Position numbers and translations under genes: made by a program. Under the pieces are notes generated by a model. The model saw only the letters and a list, made by a program, of their open reading frames with translations, searched no databases and was not told where the DNA came from. From Berberis thunbergii (lineage: Eukaryota > Streptophyta > Magnoliopsida > Ranunculales > Berberidaceae): a stretch of 64,000 nucleotides of DNA. Where the stretch lies: NCBI GenBank assembly GCA_003290165.1, contig QNQO01000557.1, positions 124,001 through 188,000 of the forward strand, in the 5' to 3' direction. Position 1 is the first letter of the stretch. Every line of letters begins with the position of its first letter. Positions 45,676 through 58,410 of the stretch are shown piece by piece.

Positions 45676-47113
45676 GTTTTTTGCCGAATATATATTATTT
45701 TGAAATCCAAAAAACATTGCTAGGAAATCAGGATTTTGTCAACCACAGTGAAGTGCCATGACATAGGAAGGTTTATACATATCTTCAGAATCTACATTTG
45801 TTGAGAATCCTTAAAATGGCATCATCTATAACTAAAATATAAATATAAAATAAATTAAAATCTCATCAATTTGTAATTCATTTGAACGACCTCATCACGA
45901 CAAATATAATGACCTTGCGATATAATGATGCATCTTTAAACATTGACCCAAATGTCAATGAGGTATTGCAAACAACAACAAGAGAATGACATCAAAACTT
46001 GAATAAATTGACTGCTAGTCCGCATCTTTCGTAGCAAATTTGGCCCATTCTCTTCACCCGAATGTTGACTACTTTCCATTGTAGAATATTGGAGGTCTAA
46101 AACAATGTGAGTATGTTTTGAGCAACGTCACAATACCTTGATATGCTCCATCACCCATCCTCAACTTACCACGAGTCATAGCGGGGCACGAATCCCCGAT
46201 CTGTGATTAGCAGGGGTGGATTTTGTAAATAAAAATAAAAATAAAAAATAAAACATTGTAATGGATGGTGTCACAAGTTAGGGATTCAATCCTTGTTAGG
46301 ACCAATTTGTTGGATTATTTATTTGAGCTATAACTTCACACCTTTTGGAGGGTTAATTGGGCACAATACCAGTGGCACGAAAGTAGGTCATTATTATTCC
46401 ATAGCATATATAGTATAAAATGCATAACCCAAAGTGTATTTTTGTATTCAGTACCTTGAAACATTGTAATAGGATATCCATTCATTCGGTTTATAGTAAC
46501 CAAAATGAAGGAAATAAGAATAATACATCGAATTGATGAGGATGAACCGTTAACTAAAAGTAACTTACCCTAACCCGTTTATCAACAAATTTCCTTACTT
46601 ATTAGTTAGGTAAACAATCAAGATGTAAACACAATATGCATATAACAAGTAACACTTTAAACTTGCAATTGAGCAAAAAAAGGCATCAGAGTAAAAAAAA
46701 AATGTGGTCCACGCTAAGAGTGTCTTCACTCGGATATTGTCTAATCACGTTGTATACCACCAGGTGCAACTATCACTACTTTAAGGACAAGGCACCTTTC
46801 CACCACACTGCCCTTTTCGACCTCATTTAGATTCATGGTGCATAATAGTTTGATCGAATAGAGGTTTTCTGGGAATCACATCCAAAGGAATTTTTGGCCG
46901 ATCTACTTCCTCCACTGTAGCTCCCTCTTTTTTGGTTCAGATTCATTATTCAACGAACGTTTAGTGTTTAAACCTTCCTTTCAATTTCTCTTTCCCTTTC
47001 CCTTTATAAGTGTTATGAATATTAGCTTGCGGACGATTTATCTTCAGCTTTTATTGTTTTCATGTCTAAAACATTCTTCTTTGGTGCAACATCTTTTTGG
47101 TGTTATGAATATT
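45676..47113. other. Unassigned intergenic sequence
   Basis: AT-rich, without terminal repeats or domains. GTGTTATGAATATTA occurs twice (about 47013 and 47100), the second copy abutting the LTR fragment that follows. Confidence 0.4.
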
Positions 47114-47351
47114 AACTCCCTCCACGACTCTTTTTGGTGCAACGTTCTTCTTTATGAGAGAACTCATGTCGGACCTGGATTCGAGCTCTGATTCGTTCGG
47201 GCCTAGATTCATGCCATGTTTACGTCTCCTCATTGGCAGGCCTTGTCTGGGCATTTGTAATTGGCTATATTCTTCTTGGGCTTTATGAGCTGGCCTAATA
47301 GGCTGGACGCAATATCCTTGTGATGAATCTCTATGCCATGCGTACGGTCGT
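47114..47351 (-). repeat. Truncated LTR fragment of the A/B family
   Basis: Nearly identical to 54476-54712, the left LTR of element B, over about 235 bp (shared ACTCCCTCCACGACTC, GGGCCTAGATTCATGCCATG, GGCTATATTCTTCTTGGGCT). It lacks both LTR termini. It is clearly closer to B's left LTR than B's two LTRs are to each other. Confidence 0.85.
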
Positions 47352-49490
47352 TATCTGTCATCATGTTTAGTTTATTCACTTGAAAGAGAAAATATGGTAA
47401 AGATGTACAAACTAATTTGAGTTTTATTTCCTTCTCAATTAAATTGAATATCATTCATCTAAGTTAAAAATGTTAATGTATGAATTAATTATATACAAAC
47501 AGTGGGAATTTTAAAAATAAATCTCATAAATTGTTAAAATAGTCAATTTATTTTTTAATGATATGGGTCAACATATATGATATTTGCAATATTTTATTTT
47601 CAAACGGATATTCTATAATTGAAAACACAAGACAAGAATGCCCGATATTGTTGATATATCCCTGAAATATCTCACACATTTGAACTTATCCATGATTTGG
47701 ACCTAAAATGTTTTCTTCGTCTACAAAAAGACCGATATATCCAAGATATTATTCCCTTTTTATATATTGCTATAGATCCGCCTAATAAAGAAAATTTTAA
47801 TCATGGTAGTAATGAAGGGTGACCTTGACTCTAATTTTGGATGAAATGGAGTTCCCGAGATATGTTTTGGGGGATGGGAGATTTTTCCCTTGAATCCTCT
47901 ATTGGGGATGCCACTATTTCAACCCTTTTGTAGAACACTGGCTTGATTTTCACATTTTTAGCTTTGTGTTGTGGACTTTCAAAGCTTGTTTGAGTGTCTT
48001 ACAGAATGAATAAACCTTGAAGCTTGAAGATGAAGTCATTGTGGGTTGTTAGGTGTTCAAACAACTTTGGAAGAGGTTGGCTGAAATAAAAGGTTTTCGT
48101 GGTTATTTGGAACAAAACATAAAAATAATAATAATAAAGAACTCGGAATCTAGCGAGTTGTTGTTGGCTAGTCTAGTTCAGTTGTAAGCGTTCAAAGAAC
48201 TTAAAACCTAAAGTTTGTCTATTCTCAGACCAATTCCCTTCCTTTGGTCTTCTTAAATTGTTCCTCTCTACACAACTCGATCATCCCGTTTGCAATAAAG
48301 ATTGCTCGTAACTAAGGCAATAAAACATTTGGGTTGAGATTATGGGTCAAAACTCACCTTGATTTTGTATTTTGAAAAATCACACATAAATCCTACTTGT
48401 ACCACCATGCAAAGAAAATTTCAGTTCTTGCAAGTTCACGCGAACCTTCACTAAAGGAAGATACTCGACTAAATGTCCTTGAGCGGAAGTATCAGAACTA
48501 TCGTGCATGGTGGTACAAAAAAATATTTGTTTATCATATCTTCAAAAAAACAATGTTTGCGAGTTTTGCCTACAAAATATCACCCACAAAATGACCTAAT
48601 ATCTTGAATAGCAAAAAAATGGACTTCTCTAGATTGTTTTTTTTTTTTTTGTCAAATGGCCAAGAACCCCCCCCCCCCCCCCAATCGATCTTCAAACAAC
48701 TCCATTTGAAAGGTTGTCGGAACATTTTGAGACCCACAAAGGTTTCATATTCAAGCTTCACAATTTGTTCCTTCCAAAAACACTCAAACAAGCTCTAAAG
48801 TCCTCGATGAAAATGTTATTTGTAAATTAGAACAAAAACAATATGGTAAACCATATATGTTGACTGGAGCGATTAAAATGTATGACTGAATATAAAGTTC
48901 GTGCATATGGGGTTGAGTTATTGGATGATATATCTCATTCAAATGTGACTATGTAGGCTAAACAAAGGTGTCAATGCAATAAGATCAAATCAGGTTCATG
49001 TGCCAGTCAAGTTAACCAAGGACGGCATGTACTGAAGAAACTAAAGTCAAAGATATGAAAGTTCGCCAAACACTTTCAAAGCTTCAAGAAGAAAGTCCAA
49101 GAAGGTGGACCCAATCAAAAGGCAAATGAAGACTATCTAAAATAGGATGGCCTAAATTCACATGAAGAACCAGCTATTTAGATGTTAAACATTTTAGATA
49201 ACCAAATTAAAATTTGAATTGGAGATACCCTTTCCTGTGAGAATGGATATGCTCTTAGGTATATATTCCTTCATGAGACATGCCTACGTGCCCAAAGGAC
49301 ATGTCTATGTCAACGTACAAGGTCATGTGCCCAAAGTACCTTGCACATGTGACAAAAAATATTTTATTTTAAAAAAGATTTATGGGCATAGCAAAATCAA
49401 CTTCACCCCTGATATGTCACTATCGACAGAAGACAATTCTGATAAGCAAAGAGATGTTATGATAATAGTCACTCTAAAAAGCATAAGGTG
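47352..49490. other. Unassigned intergenic sequence with a C homopolymer
   Basis: No domain or element ends were recognised. A run of 16 C lies at 48667-48682. A short inverted repeat (TTGTACCACCATGCA near 48396, its complement near 48503) could form a stem but has no other support. Confidence 0.4.
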
Positions 49491-50261
49491 ATCTCAACAA
49501 AGTCTATTCCACCTCTCCGGTATCAGTCTATAAATAGTTGCATCTTCATAAACTTTTGTTATTCAAGAGAAACTTGTGAAAGATATTCAATAACGGAAGA
49601 TCCAACAATAAAGAACAAGTTTCTCCTCATTGTTTAAAAAGAAATCTCTCCATATCATCTTTGAGTGAGTTTCAAAATAAAAAAGATCTAAGGCTTCAGT
49701 TGTGAGCTTAACCTAGACCAAACAACTTATTTGTTTGAGATCTAAATGCCCTGGAGAGAAGTCTTCATTGTCACCCCAAACTTTCATACTTTTAGGGGTG
49801 AAACAGATCTGAGCTTAAATCTTTTTCTAATCAATCTATTTGAGAAACACAACTAAAACAACTCTTTGATTGTTAGTTTGCTAAAGTCAACTTACCCCAA
49901 GTGGGTTCTTGAATCCATGGAGTGGATTTATAAGAGTAAGTGTGTCACCTAATGATCTCAAGCAAGTGGTAAGACTTGGTTGTATTGCATTCCATGATGG
50001 TGTGATCCTTGAAAAATTGGTAAGTCTCGTGGAGTACGAACATTAGACCAAGTCGTATCTTCGAGATTCCAAGCACATGTCTGTAAGACTTGGTTGTGGT
50101 TGCATCCCATTGGTGATCACCAAAATATTCGTAAGACTCACAAAGCAGAATACTTGGTTTGTGTCGGTAAGTCTCATAGGAGCGCGACAACTTGACCTTT
50201 CGAGGTTATGGAATGTTCATTGAGAATGTAGTTCTATTTTAAACAAGTAAACGAAGTTTAT
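49491..50261 (+). repeat. Possible solo LTR-like sequence with TATA box and internal repeats
   Basis: GTCTATAAATAGTTGCATC at about 49525 looks like a core promoter. Downstream are related modules (AAGACTTGGTTGTATTGCATTCCATGATGGTG and AAGACTTGGTTGTGGTTGCATCCCATTGGTG types, given here in parts) at about 49972 and 50087. The layout recalls Ty1/copia LTRs, but no ends, PBS or partner were found. Confidence 0.25.
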
Positions 50262-51534
50262 GGATTGCGAGCCCTTTCAACTACGGAAGTAATTGATCTA
50301 GGTCATTTAAACCATGTTTGTGAAACTCATTATATTTGTGTGTGGTATTGTCTCTTCCCCTCTCTTTACATTACTTATGCATATATGTTTATCTTATTTT
50401 TTTATATCTCATATTGCACGTTTTAAGTTTTACAAATCATAGTTTAACTCGTTTGATTTGTGCATCAAGTATTGGGTCTACTATGCAAAAGTGTTTTTTA
50501 AATCAGGTTTTAAATCTCAAGACTTGTGAAGCCACCAAACTTAGAGTTGAATCATTTCATACTCTCAGCTATCTTTGAATGTTTTATTAGTGGTTAGGTC
50601 TAGGAGATTATTTTGGACACAAGGTAACAACAAAGTATTCATATAGCTGCTTATCTTTGCATTCTTCCGCAAAAGTTTTCAAGAAGAGATAGCTCACCCC
50701 TTTTATTCTTGTTCATCATATCTCAAGGCATAATAGTGAAGCATATGTGCATACCCTACACTTTCCCACGACAAAGCTCAAAACGACGGTAATCGAGCAA
50801 GGGAACTCAAAAACGAGTGAAAATCGAGTAATAAAGGTCCAGAAGACTGTGGAAATTGTCTTTCCTAGAACTGGATTGGAGTTTGTCAGCTTAAAACTCA
50901 CTAAAATATTGTTTTTCCTAATAGCTACAAGGAAATTTTTATCCCGAAAATTTTGGTGGTACTCATGAGAGCTAGTGGATGCTCATAAATATCCACTTGA
51001 GATTCCCATTGAGAACGAGTGTGGTTTTATGCAAGCATGTAAAATTAAAATTGTCCAAAATATGTGTACATGAGCATTTACGCACCATCTTTAATCCTCA
51101 CAAAATTTTTTTCCAATAATTAGATCTGTTAACTAGGAATAATTATTAAATGAGAACTATAATTTATTTTATAAATAACTTTTTTTAAATAACAATCATC
51201 TAGTGGGGTTGCAATCCTTACAACAGACACTAATAAACATAACTACCAAACTAAATATAATTGGTGCACAAACTTTTTTTTCTAAAGAAATATGAATTAG
51301 AAGAACATGGATGAATCTTTTCATTGGCTTCTTGAGTTCTTGATAACATCTTTAGGATTTCAGTTAGCTTTTTATCAATGAAGTAAAATGACATGGCTTT
51401 AGTCAAAAGTTGGAATAATTACGTGCATGTGTCTCTGATGTGTAAACCTTTATTGAATACAAGCAAAGACACATTTACGATCACTTGCCATATTTTCTGG
51501 CCAAAAAATTATGCATAAATACTTTGTCAAGAAT
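50262..51534. other. Unassigned intergenic sequence
   Basis: AT-rich, without recognisable element ends or coding signal. Confidence 0.4.
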
Positions 51535-53410
51535 AAAATGCCACTGAGAAAAATAATCGTGTGTTTGGACCATGTATACCCTTACCCTGTAGTCTCGGAC
51601 AATGCCTAGGCACACTAGGTGGTGGTCAAAGACTCCCATTGCATCACCTAACCAAGGCGAGGCAAATCTCCAAGTAGTCTCAGGCACTTGCCCACAATAT
51701 TTTTTTAGTCAAAAGTCTTTTGACTTGACTTTTTTAAGAAGCCCTAACCACCCCCTATCGAATCGATCATAACTCAACAATACACAATAGCAACAACCCG
51801 ATCAACTGACCCACCTCCACTTGACTGATTTAGATATCCTCGATAACCTTAGTTTCTCCAACACCTTTTCCATTTAAGTTCTAATTTTCCTCTTCTTCCA
51901 AGTAGTCTAATATGTGTAAAATTACTTCTTAATAGATGTTATACACAAGGCCACACTCGCCTAGGGCCCCGCCTAAAATTTTTAGTCAAAGTCGTTTGAC
52001 TTGATTTTTTTTAAGAAGTCTTAACTACCCCCCCCCTCCCCCCCACTTCGATCGATCATAACTCAACAACACACAATAGCAACAGCAACAGTTGGATCTA
52101 CCCACTTCCACGATCGACCTGTTTAGATTAGGGGCAGACAAGGGACAGGATGGGACGGGATGGACCTCATCCCTATCCAATCATGTTCGTTCAAGATACA
52201 GATGATATAGATCTCATCCCGACCTCATCCCATCCAAAATGGGTTCAGGCAGAATGGAATGAGCATGTACTAAATAGTCTTCTAGTGAAAATAACAAAAG
52301 AATTTCATTTCACATTGCTCACACACCAATAATGCCAAATTTATGTACATATAGTCATAACAATATTAAATGTCACATAAATTTTGTGGAGGGTTACTTT
52401 ATAATGGATTTAAGTTTGTCAAATGAATGATGGCAGATGGAATGAGCCCCTTCGTAGATCCATCTTTCATATTTATGCAAGAGTTGAAATATCATTCATA
52501 CAAAATACAATTAGGATCAATGTTCTCAAGTTGTTTTAATATAAGTTCAAAAATGAAAAATATTGTTCATTTACCAAATCACCAACTACATAACTCATAG
52601 TGCAAAACTAACCCAAACCAACATATGCCTTTATTTTCCACAAGAATAATTGTCCTATCTAACCAAATAGTACCAAATCAAACAAGTAATTTTCAAACAA
52701 TACATGTATTGATTTAATTTCAACACATCCTAAACTTTCCTTTAGAAAAGTAGTTTGATTAAAATTAATAATAATAATAATAAATATTAAATAAATAAAT
52801 TTTAGATGGGACGAGATAGGCGGAATTGAAAATCTTCATCCCGATCCCATCAGGAATGAACGGGATCAGGATGGGTTTGATCAATTTCAAAAGAACCCAA
52901 AAAAATCGAGACGAGATGGGATGCCCACCTCTAGTTTAGATTTCCACTGGTGACCTTAGTTTCTCCTCCACCTTTAGATTGAAGTTCTAATTTTCTTCTT
53001 CTTCCAAGTCTTTAGTCTAATATGTGTCAAGCATAAAATGTCACTGAGAAAAAATTGTGTTTGGACCATGTGTACCCTTTCCATGTAGTCTCGGACGATG
53101 CCTAGACACACTAGGTGGTGGCCAGATACTCTCATCGCCTCACCTAACCAAGGTAAGGTTGATCTTCCTACAATTTTTTTTAGTCAAAAGTCTTTTGACT
53201 TGACTTTTTTAAGAAGCCCTAACCACCACCACCACCCCTCCCAATCGATCATAACTCAACAACACAATAGCAACAACAACGTCTTGATTGACCGATCAAC
53301 TTCCACCTATGATCGACCGATTTAGATATCGGCCTACGACCTTAGTTTCTCCTCCACCTCTCGATTAAGTTCTAATTTTCTTCTTCTTCCAAGTCTTTAG
53401 TCTAATACGT
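51535..53410. repeat. Triplicated direct repeat of about 400 bp, second copy split by a hAT MITE
   Basis: Copies at about 51535-51955, 51956-53027 and 53028-53410. Shared blocks include GTAGTCTCGGAC-ATGCCTAG, TAGTCAAAAGTCTTTTGACTTG, TAAGAAGCCCTAACC, CGATCATAACTCAACAA and TTAGTTTCTCC. The second copy lacks the first block and is interrupted at 52129-52933. The source family is unknown. Confidence 0.75.
52129..52933. mobile_element. hAT-type MITE with perfect 8-bp target duplication
   Basis: 805 bp flanked by GTTTAGAT at 52121-52128 and 52934-52941. Ends: TAGGGGCAGACAAGGG at left and, in reverse, TAGAGGTGGGCATCCC at right. Both ends are rich in GGGATGGGAC/GGACGGGATG. No coding capacity. The 8-bp duplication and TAGRGG terminus fit hAT. 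Confidence 0.9.
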
Positions 53411-54176
53411 TCCAAATTACTTGTTACAATGATTTATAATTTATATACGCAAGTCATAGATAGTTTATACAAGCCATTGAACGAGATTGAAAATGGGAAG
53501 AAAATGTTGCCCAGTGAACCATTTTTGTTTCGAAATATATCTTTTTAATTATTTTTTAGTGTGGTCAAAAGTTTGAATCCCTAATGAACCGCACTTATTT
53601 TTAAATAGTTATATTTTACTGAGTCCACAAAATTAGTCTACAAAATTTTAATTTAATTAATGTTTACTAATAACAAAGTAATTCTTCAAGTATGTACTAA
53701 GAAAATCGTTAAAATAAAAATATTCAAGCAATTCTTTTACTTGCTAATAACATTGTGCATGTATTAAAGGCGTATTAAAGTTGATGAAGCATCAATGACT
53801 ATAAATAAGTATTTTCTTGGAAAATTAGTTTGTTATGACTTGGAAATTGCAATAGTTATCCAAGCAAGGACCAAATTGACAAAGTTTGTTGCAACTTTTT
53901 ACTTTTGTCCTTATTGTGATTGTCTTTTTTCTTCTTTCACTTTAACACTCACTGTTATGCAAACATTAGCATAACAAAATTTTTAACATAATTAATTGAG
54001 GCATAAATCAACATGGAGTGAGCACGAACTCAACTACATCTTGAGTTATTTTTGTCCACCTAAAATTTCCCCTTATCTTTTTCTAGCCAAAATGTCAAAT
54101 TTTGTATTGCACATAATAAAAACATCTAACATGAAGAGTATTTGGTTTCTGGTTTGATATTTTTTGAATTTATATC
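53411..54176. other. Unassigned AT-rich sequence
   Basis: Nothing recognisable on either strand. Confidence 0.4.
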
Positions 54177-54181
54177 AATAT

Positions 54182-54737
54182 TGATGCATCCAAAAATTGT
54201 CATCCCGTGAGTTTGATCTGCAAAACAACTGTTATACTGCCAAGGACCACCTTTTTGGTGGTGAAGGCACTCCGATGCTTAAGTCAATAACTCTGTTGGA
54301 AGAAAGAAGTAAATCTGGACAAAACTCAGTTAAAGTTGCATACCTTTGTCGAATGTTCCCTTTACCTTTTATAATGGTCGTGTTAATCCTCAGCGTGACT
54401 TAAGCATGTTTGGCACAACGGAAGGAGGTGTTTCTTATAACAGTCTCCTCCTTAATGGATTTGCGTTCGTGGAGGCGTAACTCCCTCCACGACTCTTTTT
54501 TGGTGCAACGTTCTTCTTTATGAGAGAACTCATGTTGGATTCGAGCTCTGATTCGTTCGGGCCTAGATTCATGCCATGTTTACGTCTCCTCATTGGCGGG
54601 CCTTGTCTGGGCATTTGTAATTGGCTATATTCTTCTTGGGCTTTATGAGTTGGCCTAATAGGCTGGACGCAATATCCTCGTGATGAATCTCTATGCCATG
54701 CGTACGGTCGTGATGATCGGTATATTTTGATGTATCA
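54182..54737 (-). repeat. 3' LTR of element B
   Basis: Plus strand starts TGATGCATCCAAAAATTG and ends TATTTTGATGTATCA. The reverse complement matches the LTRs of element A, including the TATA-like CATTATAAAAGG region (about 54370). Confidence 0.9.
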
Positions 54738-54762
54738 AATCAGCTACTCTCCCTTTTAGTTT
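54738..54762 (-). other. Polypurine tract of element B
   Basis: The minus strand reads AAAAGGGAGAGTAGC followed by TGATT and the LTR, the same arrangement as in element A. Confidence 0.75.
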
Positions 54763-54966
54763 GTGGGCATGCTGACATGGCCTAACTTCGTGACGGTTTG
54801 CCTTTCAATTCCATCATTACCTTGTATTTAATGTTGTCAGTAACTTTCTGTGAGTTGGTGTTCCTATTCTTTGCTTGCCTATTCGTTTTTACGCACATTT
54901 TTGGGATTTCGAGTAGCCATCATATTTCGCATGTTGTCCCATGAACCGTCACTTCATTGCTCAGCT

Positions 54967-54976
54967 CTATAAAAAG
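54967..54976 (+). promoter_or_regulatory. TATA box of the element B antisense ORF
   Basis: CTATAAAAAG in the context TCAGCTCTATAAAAAGAG, about 60 bp before the first ATG of the antisense unit and on the strand opposite to gag. Confidence 0.6.
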
Positions 54977-55026
54977 AGATGTGAGGACTTCGTTTTCCAT
55001 CTTCGCGCTATGTTTGAAATTAAGGT

Positions 55027-57364
55027 TTGCTCATTCCTTTGTCTTCTTCATTTTCATTGCTTCTTTGTTTTTCAATGATGTATGTTGGTGATAAGCTAAG
55101 TAGTAAGTCGCTAACTCTGTGTGAGGCTCATTATTCTCCCAATAGAGCTTCTCAGGCGACACTGAACAATCTTCATTCCAATTATAATCTCTCGCTTGGC
55201 CTTGAGATTATCCTGCCTGGACAGGATGATAGCACTTGTAATCCAAAGGCTGGATACATCGCACTATATTTGTGCCTGTTTTCTTCTGGCTTTCAACTTT
55301 CAACTTCTGGTTCCAAAGCTGTTATGGGGGTATCTGAACTTTTTGGGTATTTATTCTGCCCAAATGGGCCCCAATGGTTGGAAGGTGATGGCTTCTTCTT
55401 ACGCGAGGGCTATTCTACCCGACATTTATTTAACTGTGAGGGTTTTGCATTCAATGGTTGGTCTGTTGGTTAACAGGGATATCTTCTTTCTCCGTTCTCC
55501 AGCTTGTTTCGGGAAAGTGAGTGGCGATAGTCGTGATTGGTCACGGTCTTGGTTTTATACTTTCATGAATTCTAGTTAATTCCAATTGCGAGGTCGTTTG
55601 ATTTTTTGATCATTCTGATTTCCTAATAAGCGAAAGAATCTTCACTTAACTGTTGAGGAGCAGAAGCTCAGTGACCTATTCTCGAAGGTTCATCGTTTTC
55701 CTGTTGAGACATTTATTTTCAAGGGTATCCTAGAGCGTAGTGGTTTGTACACTATGAGTGAAATGGAGCAAGTTTTATTTACTGAGTCTCGTGCTAAGGC
55801 CTTTGTTGCTCGTACTGGCATTAGTAATGCTAACATTGATTAGGAAGTGAGCTCGAATCGGCATGTTACGGATCTTGATGCTCCTTTTAATATCACAATC
55901 TCTACTTCAAGAAAAAAAAAGCTTACGAGGTCTACGAGACCGTTAAGGCGATTGTCGGTAGACCCTTGTCAGGTTTCGAAGAAGAAACGACTTTCTAATC
56001 ATGGTTCTGCTAGAATTGTGTCCTGTCTGAATCCGGTTCAGGATGTTATGGAGGTTGTGTCTCGCCCAAGTCCTTCCCACGATGATGTTGCAAAAGGAGA
56101 TCGTGAATCTTTCCTGGAGGCTGAGGAGCAGAGACTCGTCTACTTGACAATAATGAAAAGAAGCTTCTTTCTACGTATGGTGTCTCAGATGTTGTTGAGT
56201 TGTCTAATGATGATCCCTAAGTCATTAATGAGAAAATGCTACAAGTGGCAATGGAGCAGTCTAAAGACATTGGTGGTAGTTAGAGTTTCAAGGATTACTC
56301 TCCTTCTCCTTCTATTGATGTCAACGAAGCAGCCGAGTTCTTAGTTTATTTTCCTGTTCATCGGGTTTCTCCTGCTCCCGCTAGTTCTGCTATTGCCACA
56401 GATGCTTCGCGACGGGAAGGTAAAAGTGGTTTTTCCATTGTTACTGTTATTCCTTCTACCCTTTCGGCTCTCGGGGATGGTTCTTCAGTGCTTTCGGATC
56501 CTAATGTTTTTCATCCATAAGTTGGTTGGACTAAGCCTAGCCCAAAGAATATCCATATCAAGTCGGATGGCAAGTTATGTTGGTTCACTCAGCCTAACGT
56601 GCAAGACGGTGCACGTAGGTTGGTAAATGAGTGGCACGGGCGATTGGTGGAAAGGATTTTGATGCCTGTACTAGATCTGTTTGATCACATCGATCACGGT
56701 CTTGGGCAAATAATGGACAAGATGAATCATCTTGCCTCTGCAGGGGTGATGGGCTCGGTTGATCGAGCTGGTCGTGATCAAGTGGCTTTTTTGGAGAAGA
56801 GATTGGCGGCATTGTTGCTGGTGTTTTTACATGTTTTTCCTTAATTTGATGTGTTGAAAATGCAATGTGCGGAGTTGGAGAAAGTTGTAGGGGCTGATCG
56901 AAAGTCGTTGGTGGAGGCGAAAAGTATGTGGGATAAATTGCTGCTAAGCTTGATTCTTTGAAAGCCAAGTTAGATGTCTACATGAAGTGGAAAAAGGGTT
57001 ATCCGCTGAGAAAACAAATTTTGATGAAGCTTCTTGTGCTGAAGTGAAGCAATCTGTTATGTGTGATACCGCTGAGAAGCGGGTGGAACAGATAATTGTT
57101 GCACTCAATGATGTCAGGGCAGATACTTCTAGTATGTTTTCTACCGCTGAGAGGCAGCTTGTCGCGACCAAAAATGAGCTCACTGATGCCAAGGATAGGC
57201 TTCGTATAGTCGAAGCCAAAGATTGGAAGCAAGTTGTTGATGGACGGGTTGAATTTTTTTACTATATCGAGGGGCTCGGTGAAGATTTGTTCAGGTATCG
57301 TCACCTGGTTGGTGAAGCTTTCGAGAATGACGATATCGAAGAATCTGTTCTAATAGCTAAATAG
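55027..57364 (+). pseudogene. Antisense ORF (aORF) of element B
   Basis: Best preserved aORF in the window, in several frames. 55196-55579 contains LLVPKLLWGYLNFLGIYSAQ and MGPNGWKVMASSYARAIL, a pattern like the GFRLPL...FLRFYGISPSQLAPNAWR region of plant proteins labelled putative gypsy-type transposon (PF04195-like); this is my inference from memory. Next come a basic stretch (about 55900-56000), then GKLCWFTQPNVQDGARRLVN and EWHGRLVERILMPVLD (about 56570-56680), matching element A. The C-terminal piece 56987-57364 is strongly helical (RQLVATKNELTDAKDRLRIV) and likely a coiled coil. Frameshifts separate the pieces. Confidence 0.65.
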
Positions 57365-57520
57365 TCATCGCTTCTTCTACCCTCGAGCACTCGATAGTCA
57401 TTATTATCTCCCTCTCCTAAAGAAAGTCTTCCTATTCCTGTGAATGATGATCCTGTAATTGCATCCATTTCTTCCCCACTTTTTTATCTCCTTCTTCAGA
57501 TGTAACAAAGTAGTATTATC

Positions 57521-57526
57521 AATAAA
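57521..57526 (+). terminator. Polyadenylation signal of the element B antisense unit
   Basis: AATAAA, about 155 bp after the stop of the last aORF piece, on the aORF strand. Element A has AATAAA in the matching place. Confidence 0.5.
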
Positions 57527-57769
57527 AATGAACTTTTGTTGTTTATATTCTTTTCAATTTTGTTGTAGTTTTCGTGGATTTTGATTTGAATTCTTTTGTA
57601 GCTGCTTTCGTGCTTTGGTTATTCATTCGTCTAATGGCGGGTTGGTGTTGTCCTTCCTGATTTGCTGCAAAGAGTTGCTTTTGTTTGTACTTCCACGAAT
57701 CATGTTGATTTGTTCCCGTAATTCTGACTTTGTTGATTCCATGTGTCCATCACCTCGAAGTCTTTTTGT

Positions 57770-58410
57770 TAAGTCATCTTGTTTCTTGAGCACTTACTTA
57801 GTTAACTCGACATCTTGGTCAACTTTGTGATAAGTTGACCCGGGTGTCCAACCTTTACTTTGTTGACTCAACATCTCGATCGACTTGAGGTTTTTGTGTT
57901 TAGTTGACTTGGGTATCAAACCTTTTCTTCGTTAATTCGACATTTCGGTCGACTCAAATTTTTTGTGTTTAGTGGACTCGGGTGTCCAACATTTACTTCG
58001 TTAGCTCGACATCTCATTTGACTCGAAGTTTCTATGCTTAGTTGACTCGGGTGTCCAACCTTTACTTCGTTACCTCGACATCTCGATCGACTCAAAGTTT
58101 TTGTGTTTAGTTGACTCGAGTGTCTAACCTTTACTTCGTTAGCTCGACATCTCGGTCGACTCAAACTTTTTGTGTTAGTTAACTCGGGTGTCCAACCTTT
58201 ACTTTATTAGCTCATCTTGATCGACTCAAAGTTTTTGTGTTTAGTTGACTCGGGTGTCCAACCTTTACTTCATTAGCTCGACATCTTGGTCGACTTGAAA
58301 ATTTTGTGTTTAGTTGACTCGGGTGTCCAAACTTTACTTCGTTAGCTCGAAATCTCAATCGACTCGAAGTTTTTGTGTTTAGTTGACTCGGGTGTCCAAC
58401 CTTTACTTCA
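57770..58410 (-). repeat. Tandem repeats of about 66 bp in element B
   Basis: About nine copies containing GTTGACTCGGGTGTCCAACC, TTTACTTCGTTAGCTCGACA and TCTCGGTCGACTCAAAGTTT on the plus strand. The reverse complement matches the element A repeats (GAAGTAAAGGTTGGAC, GAGTCAAC, GAGTCGACT). Copies here are more uniform than in A. Confidence 0.85.

Noticed and set aside
34218..45678. Perfect 3-bp target duplication of the CACTA element
   Set aside because: Flanks read CTT and GTT; with the changed outer base at the right end, the duplication is only partly supported.
48396..48517. Hairpin miRNA candidate (TTGTACCACCATGCA inverted repeat)
   Set aside because: Only about 15 bp of pairing separated by about 90 bases, with no further complementarity seen.
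48667..48682. Run of 16 C as a regulatory G-quadruplex
   Set aside because: An isolated homopolymer without other support; length may also be unreliable.
57770..58410. Regular repeats that could suggest a CRISPR-like array
   Set aside because: No unique spacers; the whole period is repeated and it lies inside a plant LTR element.
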